Source: Coniferiporia sulphurascens (lineage: Eukaryota > Basidiomycota > Agaricomycetes > Hymenochaetales > Hymenochaetaceae). From it: DNA of 64,000 nt. Position numbers and translations under genes: made by a program. The first letter of the stretch is position 1; each line of letters opens with the position of its first letter. This document shows positions 34,500-46,614 of this stretch, one piece after another. Location: positions 186,001-250,000 of the forward strand of contig NBBA01000001.1 in the NCBI GenBank assembly GCA_002794785.1. Reading direction: 5' to 3'. Below the pieces are notes generated by a model. The model saw nothing but the letters and a program-made list of their open reading frames with translations. It was not told the DNA's origin and did not search any database.

Positions 34500-35015
34500 G
34501 TTGTTCACCTCCAAATGTGCAAATATACAACGTTGTGCATGGTGCTCTGGCCATATCAACTTCTCGCCTCAGTTCCTGGACCGTCACTTTACTTATACAC
34601 GTCTGCCGACCGTGGCCCCAGAAGCTGTGCGGTTGCCAAAACCAGAGTACTCCCTTGTCTTTCTGCGTGCACTGGTTGAGTCGAGGCGGCGCCGCGACGA
34701 GCACATAACTTCACCTAATGGACAGCCGTCCGCTTTGTGTACACCACTTTCATAAAGTTCTCTCTATTGGAACACGTATCAAGCGTCAACATGCTATCCA
34801 CGGGAACTTCAGAAAATTACTTCGAGTCGCTCATATCACTCATGTTACTAAGGGTATATCGCGCCCAGTCCGAACGCCCTTCCCATCTCTTTCGCAGTAA
34901 ATCTCCGCACCGAATGCGTGGTCGTAAATTATATCATCATCATCGGTATCGACTCTGGCGAGGGTGTAGAGCGCGCACCTTGGTCCACATTTTCAAGTTT
35001 GGGGGCACTCATGTT
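34500..35015. repeat. Inter-module duplicated segment (copy 1)
   Basis: 34517-34740 and 34925-35015 match 39428-39640 and 39850-39930 in order and orientation. A minus frame here (VTVQELRREV) and in the sister copy (RVMVQELGQ) is shared, which could be an unrecognised small gene or only spacer. It lies between DUF6533 copy F and PL14 relic 4. Confidence 0.65.
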
Positions 35016-35789
35016 GGATGATGCTTTATAAAGAGTAACGAGTTGGCCGAGACAGGCCGCACCGGGCTGAACGACTAGATGTATACGTAATGTTGAGACA
35101 GCGACGGAGTGAGCCCGAGCTTCGCCCTGTTTGATAGACGGCGCGAGGGTCTCGGGCTGGGATACGGTCAAAGCATGTCTCCTTTAGTTTTTAGATCCTC
35201 ACCAATAGCAAGATCAGAACGAAGAGCGAAGTAACCGCTTTGCCTTGTTCTGTTTAAAGTAGTGTTTATTTACTTGAATGTCTCCGGATGTCGATTACAA
35301 TTCCGTATCCACGTCAAGCTAACATAGGCGACAAGCACCTGATCCTCAAACTTCGTACAGAAAGCACCAGGGAACCACAGCTCACTGGTGCTCAGAAAAG
35401 CGCTTCATCGACAAAATACAACTCCAAGAACAATGAGGTTTAGGATAAGGTCAGCAGCCACCAACGCACGCAGGTCTACGCGCGCGAACAAGCGAGGTGA
35501 GGGGGTCAGCAGATTAAAAGCACCGGTGTCGACGTCGGCCTGTGGGCCTGTGGTGATGAAGAGGTACGAGAGAACAGAACTCCAAGGAGGGGGGTTTTTG
35601 CCACGACTCTGCCATCAATTGTTCGCATGCCGAGCGTCCAACGTTCACAATCGTTAGTAGGGTGTAATAAAAGAGGCGAGGGGAAGTGGTGGTCGTGATG
35701 TGTGGCCAAGACGTGGAGGGTCTTGGCAGCGAATGCAGATCCCGAGATAAGGGAGGGAGAAGGGGACGGGAGTGGTGGAGACGATTAGG
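35016..35789. other. No gene recognised
   Basis: Spacer up to PL14 relic 4. No domain-bearing frame. Confidence 0.35.
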
Positions 35790-36490
35790 ACTGGACTATA
35801 GCGCCTGAGACGTTGACGAACTCCGAGCCTTCTAGTCTTTTAGCTGGTCCAATCCCTGGTGCTCCTTATTCGCACGTCAAAGAAATTAGGAACAGAAACA
35901 GTTGTAGAAAGAGTTCAGAAAACAAACGCACCCCTGAAAAAAGTCTAAAACTGCGTACCCCGAATGGTTGCGTTCTCATTATCGCGCGACGTCACATTAT
36001 ACGACGTAATTGCCTCATTCCCATCAATCCACACTCGTATTTCTCCATTTTCCGCATCGGGCGCTGGAGAATGGCGACCTACGTTTTCGCGGGGAACGGA
36101 GAGACTCACGGCTGACCGAGAAAGACCGTGGTAGTTGTTTGCATGTGCTAGGTGCAGCGAGTTGCGCGACGGAGTGAGTTCGCTGTGGTGAGTGGTAGGC
36201 TCCCCGGCGCCCTCGGCATCTCACATGACGCGCCCATCGAAGTAGTTGGAATGCGCGTCTTGTCGCCTGCCGGAGCAGTCGAAGACCCTGGAGACGTCAA
36301 CGCCACTTGTGATGTCCGTTAGGTCTCGATGCGAAAACACAACGAGAGCGGACGTGCTGAAGCATGCTGAACTGGGTATTGACAGATAGGGTTACACGGG
36401 CGGGACGGACGGCCTGGACCCAGACGGAAGTTTCCCGCCTGAGTGAAGGCGTTGTGGGTTATGCCGTTTTGTACGATGATGTCTTCCGAC
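35790..36490 (-). pseudogene. PL14-type polysaccharide lyase relic 4
   Basis: The exon-3 equivalent lies at about 35795-35860, followed by exon-2 sequence at about 35940-36240 and the THNVVTQAG region of exon 1 near 36430-36480. The middle of exon 1 is missing. Frames are broken. It lies upstream of DUF6533 copy F on the same strand. Confidence 0.75.
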
Positions 36491-37344
36491 TTCGTGGAGG
36501 AGTCCGGGAACCTGCAAAAGTGCAGAGCCGATGATAGGCGGGGAAAACCGGGACCGATACGCGTAATCACTTACGCAACGTTCAGGACCAAATTCGGACG
36601 GATGATCTGCGGTCACGCTGTCACGCACGGGTCTGCGTCACGGTCGAGGTCGTAGGAGCTTGTTTTGCTATGAATGCCACCTGCTCCGTATCGTCGATTC
36701 ACTTCCCGAAAGGCTTGATTTGGACGGCAAAACTTCAGCCAGAAACGCCCACGCTCGCTCCTAGGCTCCATTGTTGGCATAAGCACTGGTAAATGGTGAT
36801 ACACTACTATAGAAATGCGTATACATGTACATTACAGGTCCACGAAACATTTCTCAAGAGGCTAGGGTCGAGCCTGGTGGAAGAATACTTTGAACATGAC
36901 TCGAGCCTAAGCGTGAGTCCAGCTATAGAAGCCACCCTAGTCTTTCTTTATCTCAGACTTCGAGCAAGCCTGAGATGCGTCTGCGGCTATGTCCGGTGCG
37001 CATTCCGGGTATCAAAGCGAATTTTTGAGATCTGTAGGAGGTCGGCCACGATGCTCAGTAAGTGCTTGCAGTATGAGCTCTCGCGATCCCACATTGAGGA
37101 AGCACTCAGCAATTGAAACAATGCAGGATGAAAGCGCAGAATGTCCCGTTCGAACGTATATATTTGAGTTCCAGCTCTACACAAATAAATAGTGAAAGGA
37201 TCGTTGAACAAAGGTGGAAAAGGCTTCGGGGCGGAACACATCACACATAAATGTATAAAAGAAGTTGGAGAGGCCACAAGTGGATCAACCCTGTGCACGC
37301 AGTGTGTCGGGGTCAGAGGAAATTTAGGAACACGACATTAGGAT
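36491..37344. other. No gene recognised
   Basis: Sequence between PL14 relic 4 and the end of DUF6533 copy G. Confidence 0.35.
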
Positions 37345-38992
37345 CTATGCGAATTCTATGCTGCTTACACTCCGAGCCCTGTAGCTCGTGCCTCCATTAA
37401 CACCTATTTCGGCAGCCTCATTCAGGTGTACCAACAATCGGCAACCTACTATGCAGGGTAAGGTATTGCTTACTAACACGCTCTGCACGATATTAAACGC
37501 CGCATTGGGGGAGAAATCTTGATCCATCCAGGTAAATGTGACATGCGCTATACCGCATATCATTATGCTAGTAGAAAATGATGTTAAGTCGGACGAAACG
37601 AAAGAATGGATGATCAATTACATAGCAAAATAGATCGCTTGATCGAGGATGAGGACTTTAGCAAGGCTAACACCCTTGAATTCTGCCAATTCCCGCCAGA
37701 GAGAAGCATCTTTATAGAGAGCCAGAACAAGCAGGACAATCTCAAATACAAGCGGAGTCGTCCTATTATGATGTAAGCATGATATCACTATGGGAATCTT
37801 TCAAACGAACCAGTAAAGAGTCTCAAATAAAGGAGTAATAGTGCCATCTTCGCCGCAAAATATATACCCTTCTGCACCTGTTACAGATGCTGTTCCGTAT
37901 CCAGTAAGTTCCTGAGTCGAAAATGCATACTCTTCGCTTACCTTTCTGTGTTTTAATAATATCTATCCCAATTCCTAGCATAAATGCCGATTCTACCGCA
38001 AACAATGCTTTGAGGAACACGGCCAGTTTCCTGCCTGTCAAAACCTTAGAGCTGACCACGGAGTTTGGATAGTGATTCCAAAGAAACCAAATACCTCCAG
38101 ACCACAACGCGAGGACCCTCATCAAGAGAATATCTGTCATGGTGACATCGGGATAATGCAAGAAAAGGTAGAAGGAGAACCCTTACAGTCTATCAGAACG
38201 ATTGTCATCCAGTCTGAGGTTCAGCATCGCCGTTAGCCTTGTACTCGCTGGAAAGAACAGGATCAGGTGCGCACCTCCTAAATTCCCAGCCCATTGGGAA
38301 AAGTTGCCTGTACTACCGTTAACGAAGTCTAGAACGAAGGAATGTTCTCTTACATCTGGAATGTCACAATTATTAGACTGCGATACAAATGCGATCCAGT
38401 GGTATACATATACGTACAGATTTATATTCGCATGATCTGAGTAATCTAAACCCAGAGAAAATTAGACTTTTACTGAGCGGAGTTGAGTTAAAAATAGCAG
38501 GCTGACTCGGCATATGTGCCAACGCAGAAACGATCCCTATATACCGATTCTGTGGAAGTACCGTTGGTCAGCAGTCCGCCTAGTTTTGTAAAGCGATAGG
38601 TGCGGTGAAGACTCACAAGAAAGTAGACTATGCTCGCGGTCTTGCGAGGAGAGCTCTTTGTGAACCAAAATTGTAGTATGGTTAGCGGTAATACCAAGCA
38701 GCGCTGGAAATAAATACCCAAAAGTATTTTAACTGAGTCATCGCGGAGGATATGGTTAGTGAAGAAGCAAGCTGGTATCGGAAGTCTACGTGCCTCTTTA
38801 TCAAATGTAATGACTAGAGGAAACAGTTAAATTGGTTTTTCAGTGACCGGATTTGTTATGGACTCAACTGGTATCGTAACAAAGTGCAGTAATGATTGCA
38901 AGTTGGACGTATGTACTTTGTACATTGTCGGAAAGGAAAGGCAGTATCTCACTAGGATCAATAGGTTCTACACCAGACCTAGTCGAAAGGAT
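37345..38992 (-). pseudogene. DUF6533-type gene, copy G (start codon lost)
   Basis: At the position of the family start codon (38990-38992) minus reads ATC, followed by LSTRSGVEPIDPSE, so only the first codon is changed. Otherwise it is well preserved: DKE with a GCACGT donor, LKYFW, SPRKTASIVYFL, FVNGSTGNFSQWAGNLGG, ILLMRVLALWSGG, GRKLAVFLKALFAVESAFML, GAEGYIFCGEDGT, FEIVLLVLALYKDASLWREL, and the last exon with LPCIVGCRLLVHLNEAAEIG. A non-ATG or more upstream start cannot be excluded. Confidence 0.7.
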
Positions 38993-39399
38993 TGTGAGTA
39001 GCATCGTAGTCCGATGCGCACGCAATTCCTAGAAGTCAATGACAAGCCCCAAATGGATGGTAGTAATACTCTACGGAGAGTACTAACGACAGAGTCGAGC
39101 TTACGTATAATGGGGAGATAAGTGAATCTCCGCTCTTTCATTCCATGGTAAAACTTCTGAAAGGTCTTATACTCGAAAATTATAATCAATGCTCGTGATG
39201 TAATACGCTTAGCAGAAACCCGAGGTGAGCCTCAAAGGCTAGGTTACGTTTCACCTCGGTCAAATGATAATTTAAAGTGATACCCTTTCGCTGTACGAGG
39301 CCGATTAGATCAGTATGCTCTTAAAACTTCTGGGAGGAAATAACTCCTATCCATGCCACCACGACCTTCGCTACGCGATCAGTCTGAGACGTAAGGAAA

Positions 39400-39930
39400 T
39401 ATTATAGAGTGTTGATCACCTCTAAAAGTATAACTTGACAACGTTGTGCGTTTACGTTTTGTCCCAGCTCCTGAACCATCACTCTTACTAATGCTACGGT
39501 ACATCTGCCGTTTGTGGCCGCGGCAGCTGTGCAATGACCAAAACCAGAGTACCCTTTTGTTTTCCTTGCGGGCAATGGTTGAGTCGAGGCAGCACCGCGG
39601 CGCACATAGAACTTCATCGAATGGACAACTATCCGTTTCGCGCTTGCAGAATTAAAATTACTCACTGTTGGAACGAGCATCAAGCGCGCCAACATGCTGG
39701 CGTACTGGAACTCCATAAAAACAACTCGTGTTGCTCACATCGTCCTCGTTACTCAGGGTGTACCACACGCAGCACGAACGCATTTCAGACTTCATTTATA
39801 GTAGGACTCTGCGCACGGGTACAATACGAGTGTGAACGCGAGTTCGGAGGACACACTATCATGGTTGGTATCGACCCTCGCGCAGGTGTAGAGTGGGGAC
39901 CTTAGTTCACGTCTCCAAGTTCGGGGACAT
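39400..39930. repeat. Inter-module duplicated segment (copy 2)
   Basis: Matches 34500-35015. The minus frame 39402-39716 reads RRGAASTQPLPARKTKG and VMVQELGQ. No function recognised. Confidence 0.65.
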
Positions 39931-40398
39931 ACAGATTGGTTCATAACTCCTCAGAAGGATCGGGCTGGCGGGATTCCGTGGTATATGTTGGGCAGATAGG
40001 TGCGCTCACGCAATGTTTGGGAAACGTGAGGGAGAGCTCGAGCCTCATTTGGGACGGCTTGCGATCGCCAAATATTTACGTAATCAAAAATATGTTGAAG
40101 TATGTAGGGAGCCCACATAGAGTGGAGAGGCGAAGCAATACTATGTCAGCTTAATCCTAGTTGAGCAAGGGACAGGTTCTCACGGGGGGGGGCCGCACAG
40201 CATCAAGCTACTGCTGACTAAGCTAGCTTTTTGAGAGTCCCTAATCGGATAACTGGAGGGCTTCGCCCCCCAATTAAAGCAAAAACAGGCCTAACACATT
40301 TCTATTTCGTGCTTGTCTTCACGGACGCAGTACTCAAGTACATTGGAGCACAGACTCCAGTAAAAGCCACAAAAACAATATGGGTAATATACAGGAGT
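39931..40398. other. No gene recognised
   Basis: Includes a G-run near 40184 and nothing else notable. No PL14 relic is visible upstream of copy G. Confidence 0.35.
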
Positions 40399-42052
40399 CT
40401 ATGCAAAATAAATGTCACTCATGCTACGAAGCCTGTAACTCGTACCTCCACTGACATTCCTATCGGCGGCCTCGTTTAGGTGAACCAACAACCGACAACC
40501 TACTATGCAGGGAACAGTAGATGATGAAAGCATCAGCTGCACGATATTAGCTGCTGCGCTGGGAGATCCAGATTGATCCGTTCGGTAAAATACGATGTGC
40601 GTCACTGCGCATATCATTACACTGAAAGGTCCAATTAGATCATTCGAAGTTTGACTTGATAAAAGAAGAGAGACAAGTACAGGACGAAGTAGATAAGTTG
40701 GTCTTCAATGAGCACTTTAACGAGGGCTGTGCCTTTTAGCCCAGCTGATCCCTGCCAGAAGTCGGCGGCTTTGTAAAGGGCCAGAACCATCAAAATGAGC
40801 TCAAATCCAAGCGTAGCTGACCTGCCACACTGTGAGTAACGCGACGAAGTCATAGTTGTGTACGAACCAGTACAAAGCCTCGAATAAAGTGGAAACAGAG
40901 CTGTCTTCGCCACAAAATACAAACCCATCTGCGCCCCCCACAGATACTAATCCAACCAGTGAGTGCACTAGCTTGAATCTATAATAAGCAGCGCGTACCT
41001 TTCTCTTTTATGGTAATAGTAATCGTAATCCCTAGCATAAACGCGGACCCTACAACCAATAGGCATTTGAGGTACAAGGCCAATTTCTTTGCTGCAAAAA
41101 TATCAGGTTCGCCGACGGAGTCCCTGTAGCGATTTTTTTCCGTAGTCACTTACCTTCAGACCATAAGGCCATGGCTCTCATCAAAAGTATATCTGGAATA
41201 GGGGCGGCGGTGAAAAAATGCGTCAAAAGGAAGGGGAGCATCCATACAGTCCACTAGAACAATATTTATCCAGTCTGTGTCAAGATTAGTTCTTGCCTCC
41301 GTCGCAAACAATAGGGTATTGCCGGTGCTTACCTCCCATATTAACCGACCACGTGGAAAATTTGCCTAAAGTCTCGTTAATTCTGTCACAATAGGGAGAT
41401 TCCAGTTTCCTTACATCTAGAATTTCACAAAGTTCTTTAGACAGTGATTCAGAGATAGAATCCACAGTGCACCCACAATTCCAAATTCGTGTGGTAAGAA
41501 TACACTGAGCATGCATTGTTACATACAATTTCCATGCGAAGTTATCCTGTATAGTGAACTTACACAATATACGCGCCAATGCGGTGACGATCCCGATGTA
41601 TCGATTCTATTGAGGTGCACGATTAGCCACTGGTCCATGCCTTGTCCCAATAGAAATAGCATATCTGGTGTTACTTACGAGAAAATAAACTATGCTGCCG
41701 ATCTTGAGGGGCGAGCTCTTGGAACCCCAAGCACACAGCAGTTAGCAGCCGGACCAAGAGCAACAGGAAGTTATGTTATTCACCCAAAAGTATCTAACCT
41801 ACGTCAAGATCATTTTGTCAATAAATAAGCGATTGGGTAACAAAGTCGACATACCTCTTTATCGAATGTAGTGACTGAGAGAAACGGTCAGATAATCTCC
41901 CATTAATGTGATTCGCTTTAGACCCAACTGGTATCATAGCAGAGAATGGTTGCGAGTGCCAATTGGACATATTCGCTTTCTATGGAGAACGATAGGAAGG
42001 GTTGGATTTCACTGGAGTCAATGGGCTCTACACCAGAACGGGGTAATAGCAT
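40399..42052 (-). CDS. DUF6533-type membrane protein, copy H (multi-exon)
   Basis: Starts at 42052 (MLLPRSGVEPIDSSE, then YVQLALATILCYDT). Exons read RKLESPYCDRINETLG and FSTWSVNMGG, then KKLALYLKCLLVVGSAFML, GADGFVFCGEDSS, FELILMVLALYKAADFWQGS, and the last exon with VPCIVGCRLLVHLNEAADRN. No in-frame stop was seen in the recognised exons. It is one of the best candidates for a working copy. It differs clearly from copies F and G, so it is an older duplicate. Confidence 0.65.
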
Positions 42053-43735
42053 CGCGGGTGGTGTCGCAGACCGAAAGTGTACGGAGTGATCAGGTCAAGA
42101 GTGGCCAAATCCAGACGGACAGTGGTGCTTTTCCGCAGGAAGGACTTACGCCGGTCGATCTTATGTAGAGAGTTCGGGTGGACCAAGGATTCTTTCACTT
42201 CACTATCCATCAAGGGGGGAGCGATAGGGGCTTATCACTGAATTCCTGTTTTCAGGCCCAAGTTCGAGCACGCATTTCAGTGCATGGATGAGCTTTGGCG
42301 ACCAAGTTTAGACCTATTTTTGAACAAGGCGCAATTCTATCGATAATCTTTAACACAGCTGCTCGGCCGAATGTATAGCACGTACAGCTCTGAACTGCGT
42401 GATTGACCCTGTTTGTGGGAAAATCTTCCATATCCTGACCGCCGGGGAGGAGAAAAAGAAGTATGGATCAATAAGGCTATACACTGATTCTCCGACAATA
42501 AGCGGCTCCAGCGTTATTCACTCCGTTATTGGGGCGATATACCGTTCGAGAGTTGTTACAAGCTGCCCTGAGCCACGCTCTAAACAGATTTAGCATGGTT
42601 GATCAGATACGAGACTCACAAATTAAACGCTTCTATGTGGGATAGGGAAGAGAAGTCAAGAACACCTACCGTGATTTACAGGGACATAGGTTCCGTGAAT
42701 TCCGTACATTGCAATGCCGCAATCCGTCTGGACATCTTGAAAAAAGGAACGGGCAGTCTTACTTCTTTAAAATTTCATCCGATCCTGGGGCATCACTCAA
42801 ACGAGGGATAGACGCACAGCTAATTGTATGGAAGGTCGGAGACCGAAACTGAAAAGATCAGAGAACAGAGTCTAGCCCCGCGCAGCAGGCAGGGTTGTGA
42901 CTACCGTAACATGGGACGAATCACTGTGTGGCTTCGACCGCTTCCGAGCGACGAGTTCACGAGTTTGCGGTGGAAACACTTGTTCCTGGGTCGTATAGGA
43001 TAACCCACCAGACCAACATAAGGGAACTGGAGCCTGAGCTTAGCGAGGATACCTAGTTCGATTCTCATATTCGGTCTGCCATGACAAAGCCCAAACAACA
43101 CAACCTCATCACTGAGCAAGGACCTCAAGCAAGACCAATCAACCCGATCATCATTCCTACTGCACTTAAGCAGACCTGGCGTAAATCTCTCAAGAAAAAA
43201 TTATCGTTCTCATGCACAGGATCTAGATAGGACCTGTAAATGTGAAACCAATACCATGGAATAGCCCACACGAATTCGAAACGTCCCTTAAGTGTGCATA
43301 GGCTTGTTGAGCTGATTTAGATCCCTTGTCGTTAGGATGTCGCTTCATGGCTATGAGAGAGAAAAAGGGGAAAAAAATACAGGGCAAAAACAAAGCTGAT
43401 GCACGCGTCGTCTCCACAACTTGAGCCCTTTTCCAAACGGTCAGTCATTGTCCGCACGTAACAAAACGTGATTGAGTAGTACGAAGAATCATTAGCGTGA
43501 ATAAGGATGGAGCAATCCCTACACGTCCCTCCAGAGCAAGTTTTCAGGATCGTGCAATGCCGTCGGGCGCCGTTGCGCACGCCGACCTGGCCCGACGCGC
43601 TGCCAACGTATTCCGCCAGTCGCTGTCTCTTCCTTTACTTCCCCACCTCCTTCAGTTTCTCTATCCCCACACTTATGGCCATCGCCATCACCACTGCCGT
43701 CACCGTCATCATCGCCAACAGGCAAACACATCCAC
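42053..43735. other. No gene recognised
   Basis: 1.7 kb between copy H and the F-box-like gene. Small frames on both strands without domains. The last few hundred bases probably include the F-box gene 3' UTR. Confidence 0.35.
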
Positions 43736-45322
43736 TCAAATGCAGGCGAGAAGTGTAAACAAGCAAGTGTACGGAGCGCAGGAAGTGCATTTGCGCGTTC
43801 TAGTCCGAGTCTGCGGAGTGTTCCACGTGAGGGCGTAGACCATACACTGAGGGTGTGTAGGTGCGGGAAGGGCGGGAAGATGGAGTTTTCCAGGCCCGGG
43901 ACTAGGCCTTGGTCCTTGTTCTACAGATGCGATATAAGTGAGTATGAGCTTAACGGCTAAAAGCGCTGGAAAGAACAAATCACGAACCGATGCGTGAAAG
44001 CCAGTCTTTTCCGATACGGGAGAAGGCTCGAGCACAGCAGCAGGGAGGTACGCCAGCGCACGGAGGTGCGGGAGCGCACACGCCATACACGCAAGGACGG
44101 AACGCAACTCAGGTGAGGGCAGGTCGAGTGCTATACGGAGTGAGTACACGCCGCGCGTGCTGCGCGAAAAGGCGCGAAGGGCGTAACGGAGGTGGGTCGC
44201 GTGTGCCTGCGGGGAAAGGTCGGGCGTGGGGCCGGCTGGGCGCCTGAGGAGACGAGGGGGCGGTGATTCACGCGGAGTCGAGGACGAGGTTGAAGTCGAG
44301 GGAGACGGGGAGGGGAGCGAGAGTGCAGAAATATGGCGGTAAAGGTAGTCGGACGCATAGGCCGCGCCGAAAGATACACCTGGTACCCAGAGGTGCGTCA
44401 CAGGCCGCCCGGGAACGAGTGCACGCGCGAGAGCGAGGGACTCGGCATGTAGAATTCGGAGCCGAGGAAGCGCGGACCGAGGCAGTAAGTGAGCGAGCGC
44501 GGCAAGGAGTGGCACGTCGGGATCTTCGAACCCCGACTCTAACTCCGACTCCAAGTCCGTGTCTGCCTTGTCGTCTCCGTTTTCGTCTTCAACTCCCCGA
44601 CTTGAATGGAGCTTGGTTTCTCTAGCATTTGCATCAGGGAGGGCGATAAGTGCACCCGTCCACGCAAGTTCCTCAAGTGAAGTCTGGGCGCGTAAAATGC
44701 CAAGTAGGCCCGAATCGAGCACAAACGCGCAGCGCAGGACCCTCAGCTGAGCAGGACGCAGACTATCCAAGACCCACGAAAGACACAAATTACGCCCATC
44801 ATCCAGCACAAGTGTATGCAGCGCACACGCCGTCCCCAGAGCCGCACGCACGGCGCACCAATACTCCGTTCCTGTCCCATCCGAGCTTGTGTCCTCCTCG
44901 CTGGGCGTCGGCCACTCAAACGTGAGCTCGCGCACGAGCGGGGCAAAGCGCGGATACGTCTTGAGTGCGGCACAGAAAGCTACTCCCGCGCGTCGCGAGG
45001 GAAGGACGACAGTGTGGTGGAGTGCTGCTTCTGCGGGCCGCTGGAGGACACGTGTGGACGATGCAAGCGTGCGCAAGTCGCACGGTGAAGCGATGTATTT
45101 GCAGATTGGATAGTAGAGCTCGGATGGGAGGTTGGGGTGGCTCGTTTTCTGTGCCATCATGGTAGGGGATAACAAGTCTGTGAGCGATGAGGAGAGGAGG
45201 TTGTTGGTGTTGACGTGGGAGAGATAAACGGGTTCGGATGGGGGGGTGCAGGGAGTCTCAGGCTTATTTTGCTTAGCATCGTCATGGTGGGACGGATAAG
45301 ATAAGAGATAAGATTGAGACAC
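43736..45322 (-). CDS. F-box-like protein (528 aa)
   Basis: A single long frame. Residues about 62-105 (HPNLPSELYYPICKYIASP, then CDLRTLASSTRVLQRPAEAAL) look like a degenerate F-box, which in SCF ubiquitin ligases binds Skp1. Leucine-rich segments follow (ALHTLVLDDGRNLCLSWVLD, LRVLRCAFVLDSG), as in basidiomycete F-box proteins with LRR-like C-termini. An acidic stretch at about 240-265 (ENGDDKADTDLESELES) is probably a loop. The start may be M55/M56, just before the F-box, because the first 54 residues are low-complexity. The last ~60 residues are unusual, and an intron near 43960 is possible. The gene is GC-rich, unlike the transposons. Confidence 0.7.
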   Translation of the reverse strand: MSQSYLLSYPSHHDDAKQNKPETPCTPPSEPVYLSHVNTNNLLSSSLTDLLSPTMMAQKTSHPNLPSELYYPICKYIASPCDLRTLASSTRVLQRPAEAALHHTVVLPSRRAGVAFCAALKTYPRFAPLVRELTFEWPTPSEEDTSSDGTGTEYWCAVRAALGTACALHTLVLDDGRNLCLSWVLDSLRPAQLRVLRCAFVLDSGLLGILRAQTSLEELAWTGALIALPDANARETKLHSSRGVEDENGDDKADTDLESELESGFEDPDVPLLAALAHLLPRSALPRLRILHAESLALARALVPGRPVTHLWVPGVSFGAAYASDYLYRHISALSLPSPSPSTSTSSSTPRESPPPRLLRRPAGPTPDLSPQAHATHLRYALRAFSRSTRGVYSLRIALDLPSPELRSVLACMACALPHLRALAYLPAAVLEPSPVSEKTGFHASVRDLFFPALLAVKLILTYIASVEQGPRPSPGPGKLHLPALPAPTHPQCMVYALTWNTPQTRTRTRKCTSCAPYTCLFTLLACI

Positions 45323-46487
45323 GCTGGCAAATTACCAGCCGCTCCGAGCCTGTTTGTTTCTGGAGACCCAGTCACTCAATTCGAATTGCTGACACCAACA
45401 GTGATCCAGCAGGGGAGGCAGCACCGAAGTCCTTTTTGCCTCACCTTTTGCACTTATCGAAAACATGTTGACAAGTCGGTTACCGTGGAAGCGCCCCGCG
45501 TGGCATCATACAGAAGCTAGCTACGACTTTTAGTTAGGCGAAGCTTGTGCGAATGTAGAAGCCTCCATGGCACGTGCATATAGACTCTTGAGCGCCACGC
45601 TGACATCAGCCGACTAGCTGAGTAATACATGGCTACCCCCGAATAGATTCGCACGCCATCGAAATGACCCCAAGGGGACGAGGGGGAAAAAAGGGTACCG
45701 CCGGTATAGACGTCCTAGAGGAGCACGTCTGCGACGGGATACCAGAATTGATGTCGTGGCAGGAGAATCAGTAGTCGTCCCCTATCTTCTGTCCTCAGAG
45801 ACGGGCACAGGATTTGCAAGACGCAGAGCAGTTAGGTGTAGACCGTTCATCAAAGGGCAAATCTGGGATCAAAACACAACACCCAGCGACGCCACCGTGC
45901 ATCCGCACCGGCACAGGCCTTGCCTCGAAGCTAATGGCTTCCGCAGGCTAGTGCAGGTGCGGCATAGCGACGAGCAACACGCAGTCGTGCACGAAGCTGA
46001 GACAACAAGCTCGAGGTTCATGTCCAAGGAATGAAGTGCCGTTTTTGATCGGGGTTTTTTTTTCACTTGGGCGCGGTATCATGATTTCCATCTGCGGGGA
46101 TGGATGGGCCGGAAAAGACCGAGATGTGGCGTGCATCGTGTGATGTTCCTGATAAGGGCACGTACCTTCCAAGAAGTAACCCAAGTACTAACCAATTGGG
46201 GATGCTTTGGACCTTTGTCCGTTATCGCGTTACGGACAAGGGTAAGAACAATACCATCCTTTTGCACATCCATTTGTTCTCTGCGAATCGTTGCAGCCTG
46301 TCGACTTCATCCAAACGCCTTCCCGCAAGAAAATGAATCCGCGCGGAAAACATACTCTATGTGCAGCGCATGGTTGGCATCTTTCTTTCGCTTGGCGACC
46401 CCCTTTCTGTGTGCTTCCTCCGGGAAACGGTGTCGGTACCCAGTGCCGATCATTGATGGCTCTGATGCGCTACCCCCAAGTGGTCTT
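45323..46487. other. Divergent intergenic region
   Basis: Between the F-box-like gene (minus) and the PL14 gene (plus), so it should carry both promoters. Open frames here have no domains. Confidence 0.4.
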
Positions 46488-46493
46488 TATAAA
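46488..46493 (+). promoter_or_regulatory. TATA box of the PL14-type gene
   Basis: TATAAA lies about 125 bp before the ATG and is followed by a long C/T-rich tract (46500-46590), a usual core-promoter layout for expressed fungal genes. Confidence 0.55.
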
Positions 46494-46614
46494 CCTCCGG
46501 TCTTTGTCCTCCGTCTCTTTTTTCTCTCCATCCCCTGGTCGGTCTCCTCTTCCCCTCGTTCCTTTCCTCACTCTCCCTGTTTCGTTCCCTGCCTGGTAGC
46601 ACCAAATCAACAGA

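Noticed and set aside
43990..45165. Several plus-strand frames opposite the F-box-like gene
   Set aside because: Antisense frames of a GC-rich gene; arginine/glycine-rich and without domains.
46104..46614. Upstream plus frame running into the PL14 gene (270 codons)
   Set aside because: It is in another frame from the PL14 exons, covers the TATA box and pyrimidine tract, and is probably promoter and 5' UTR.
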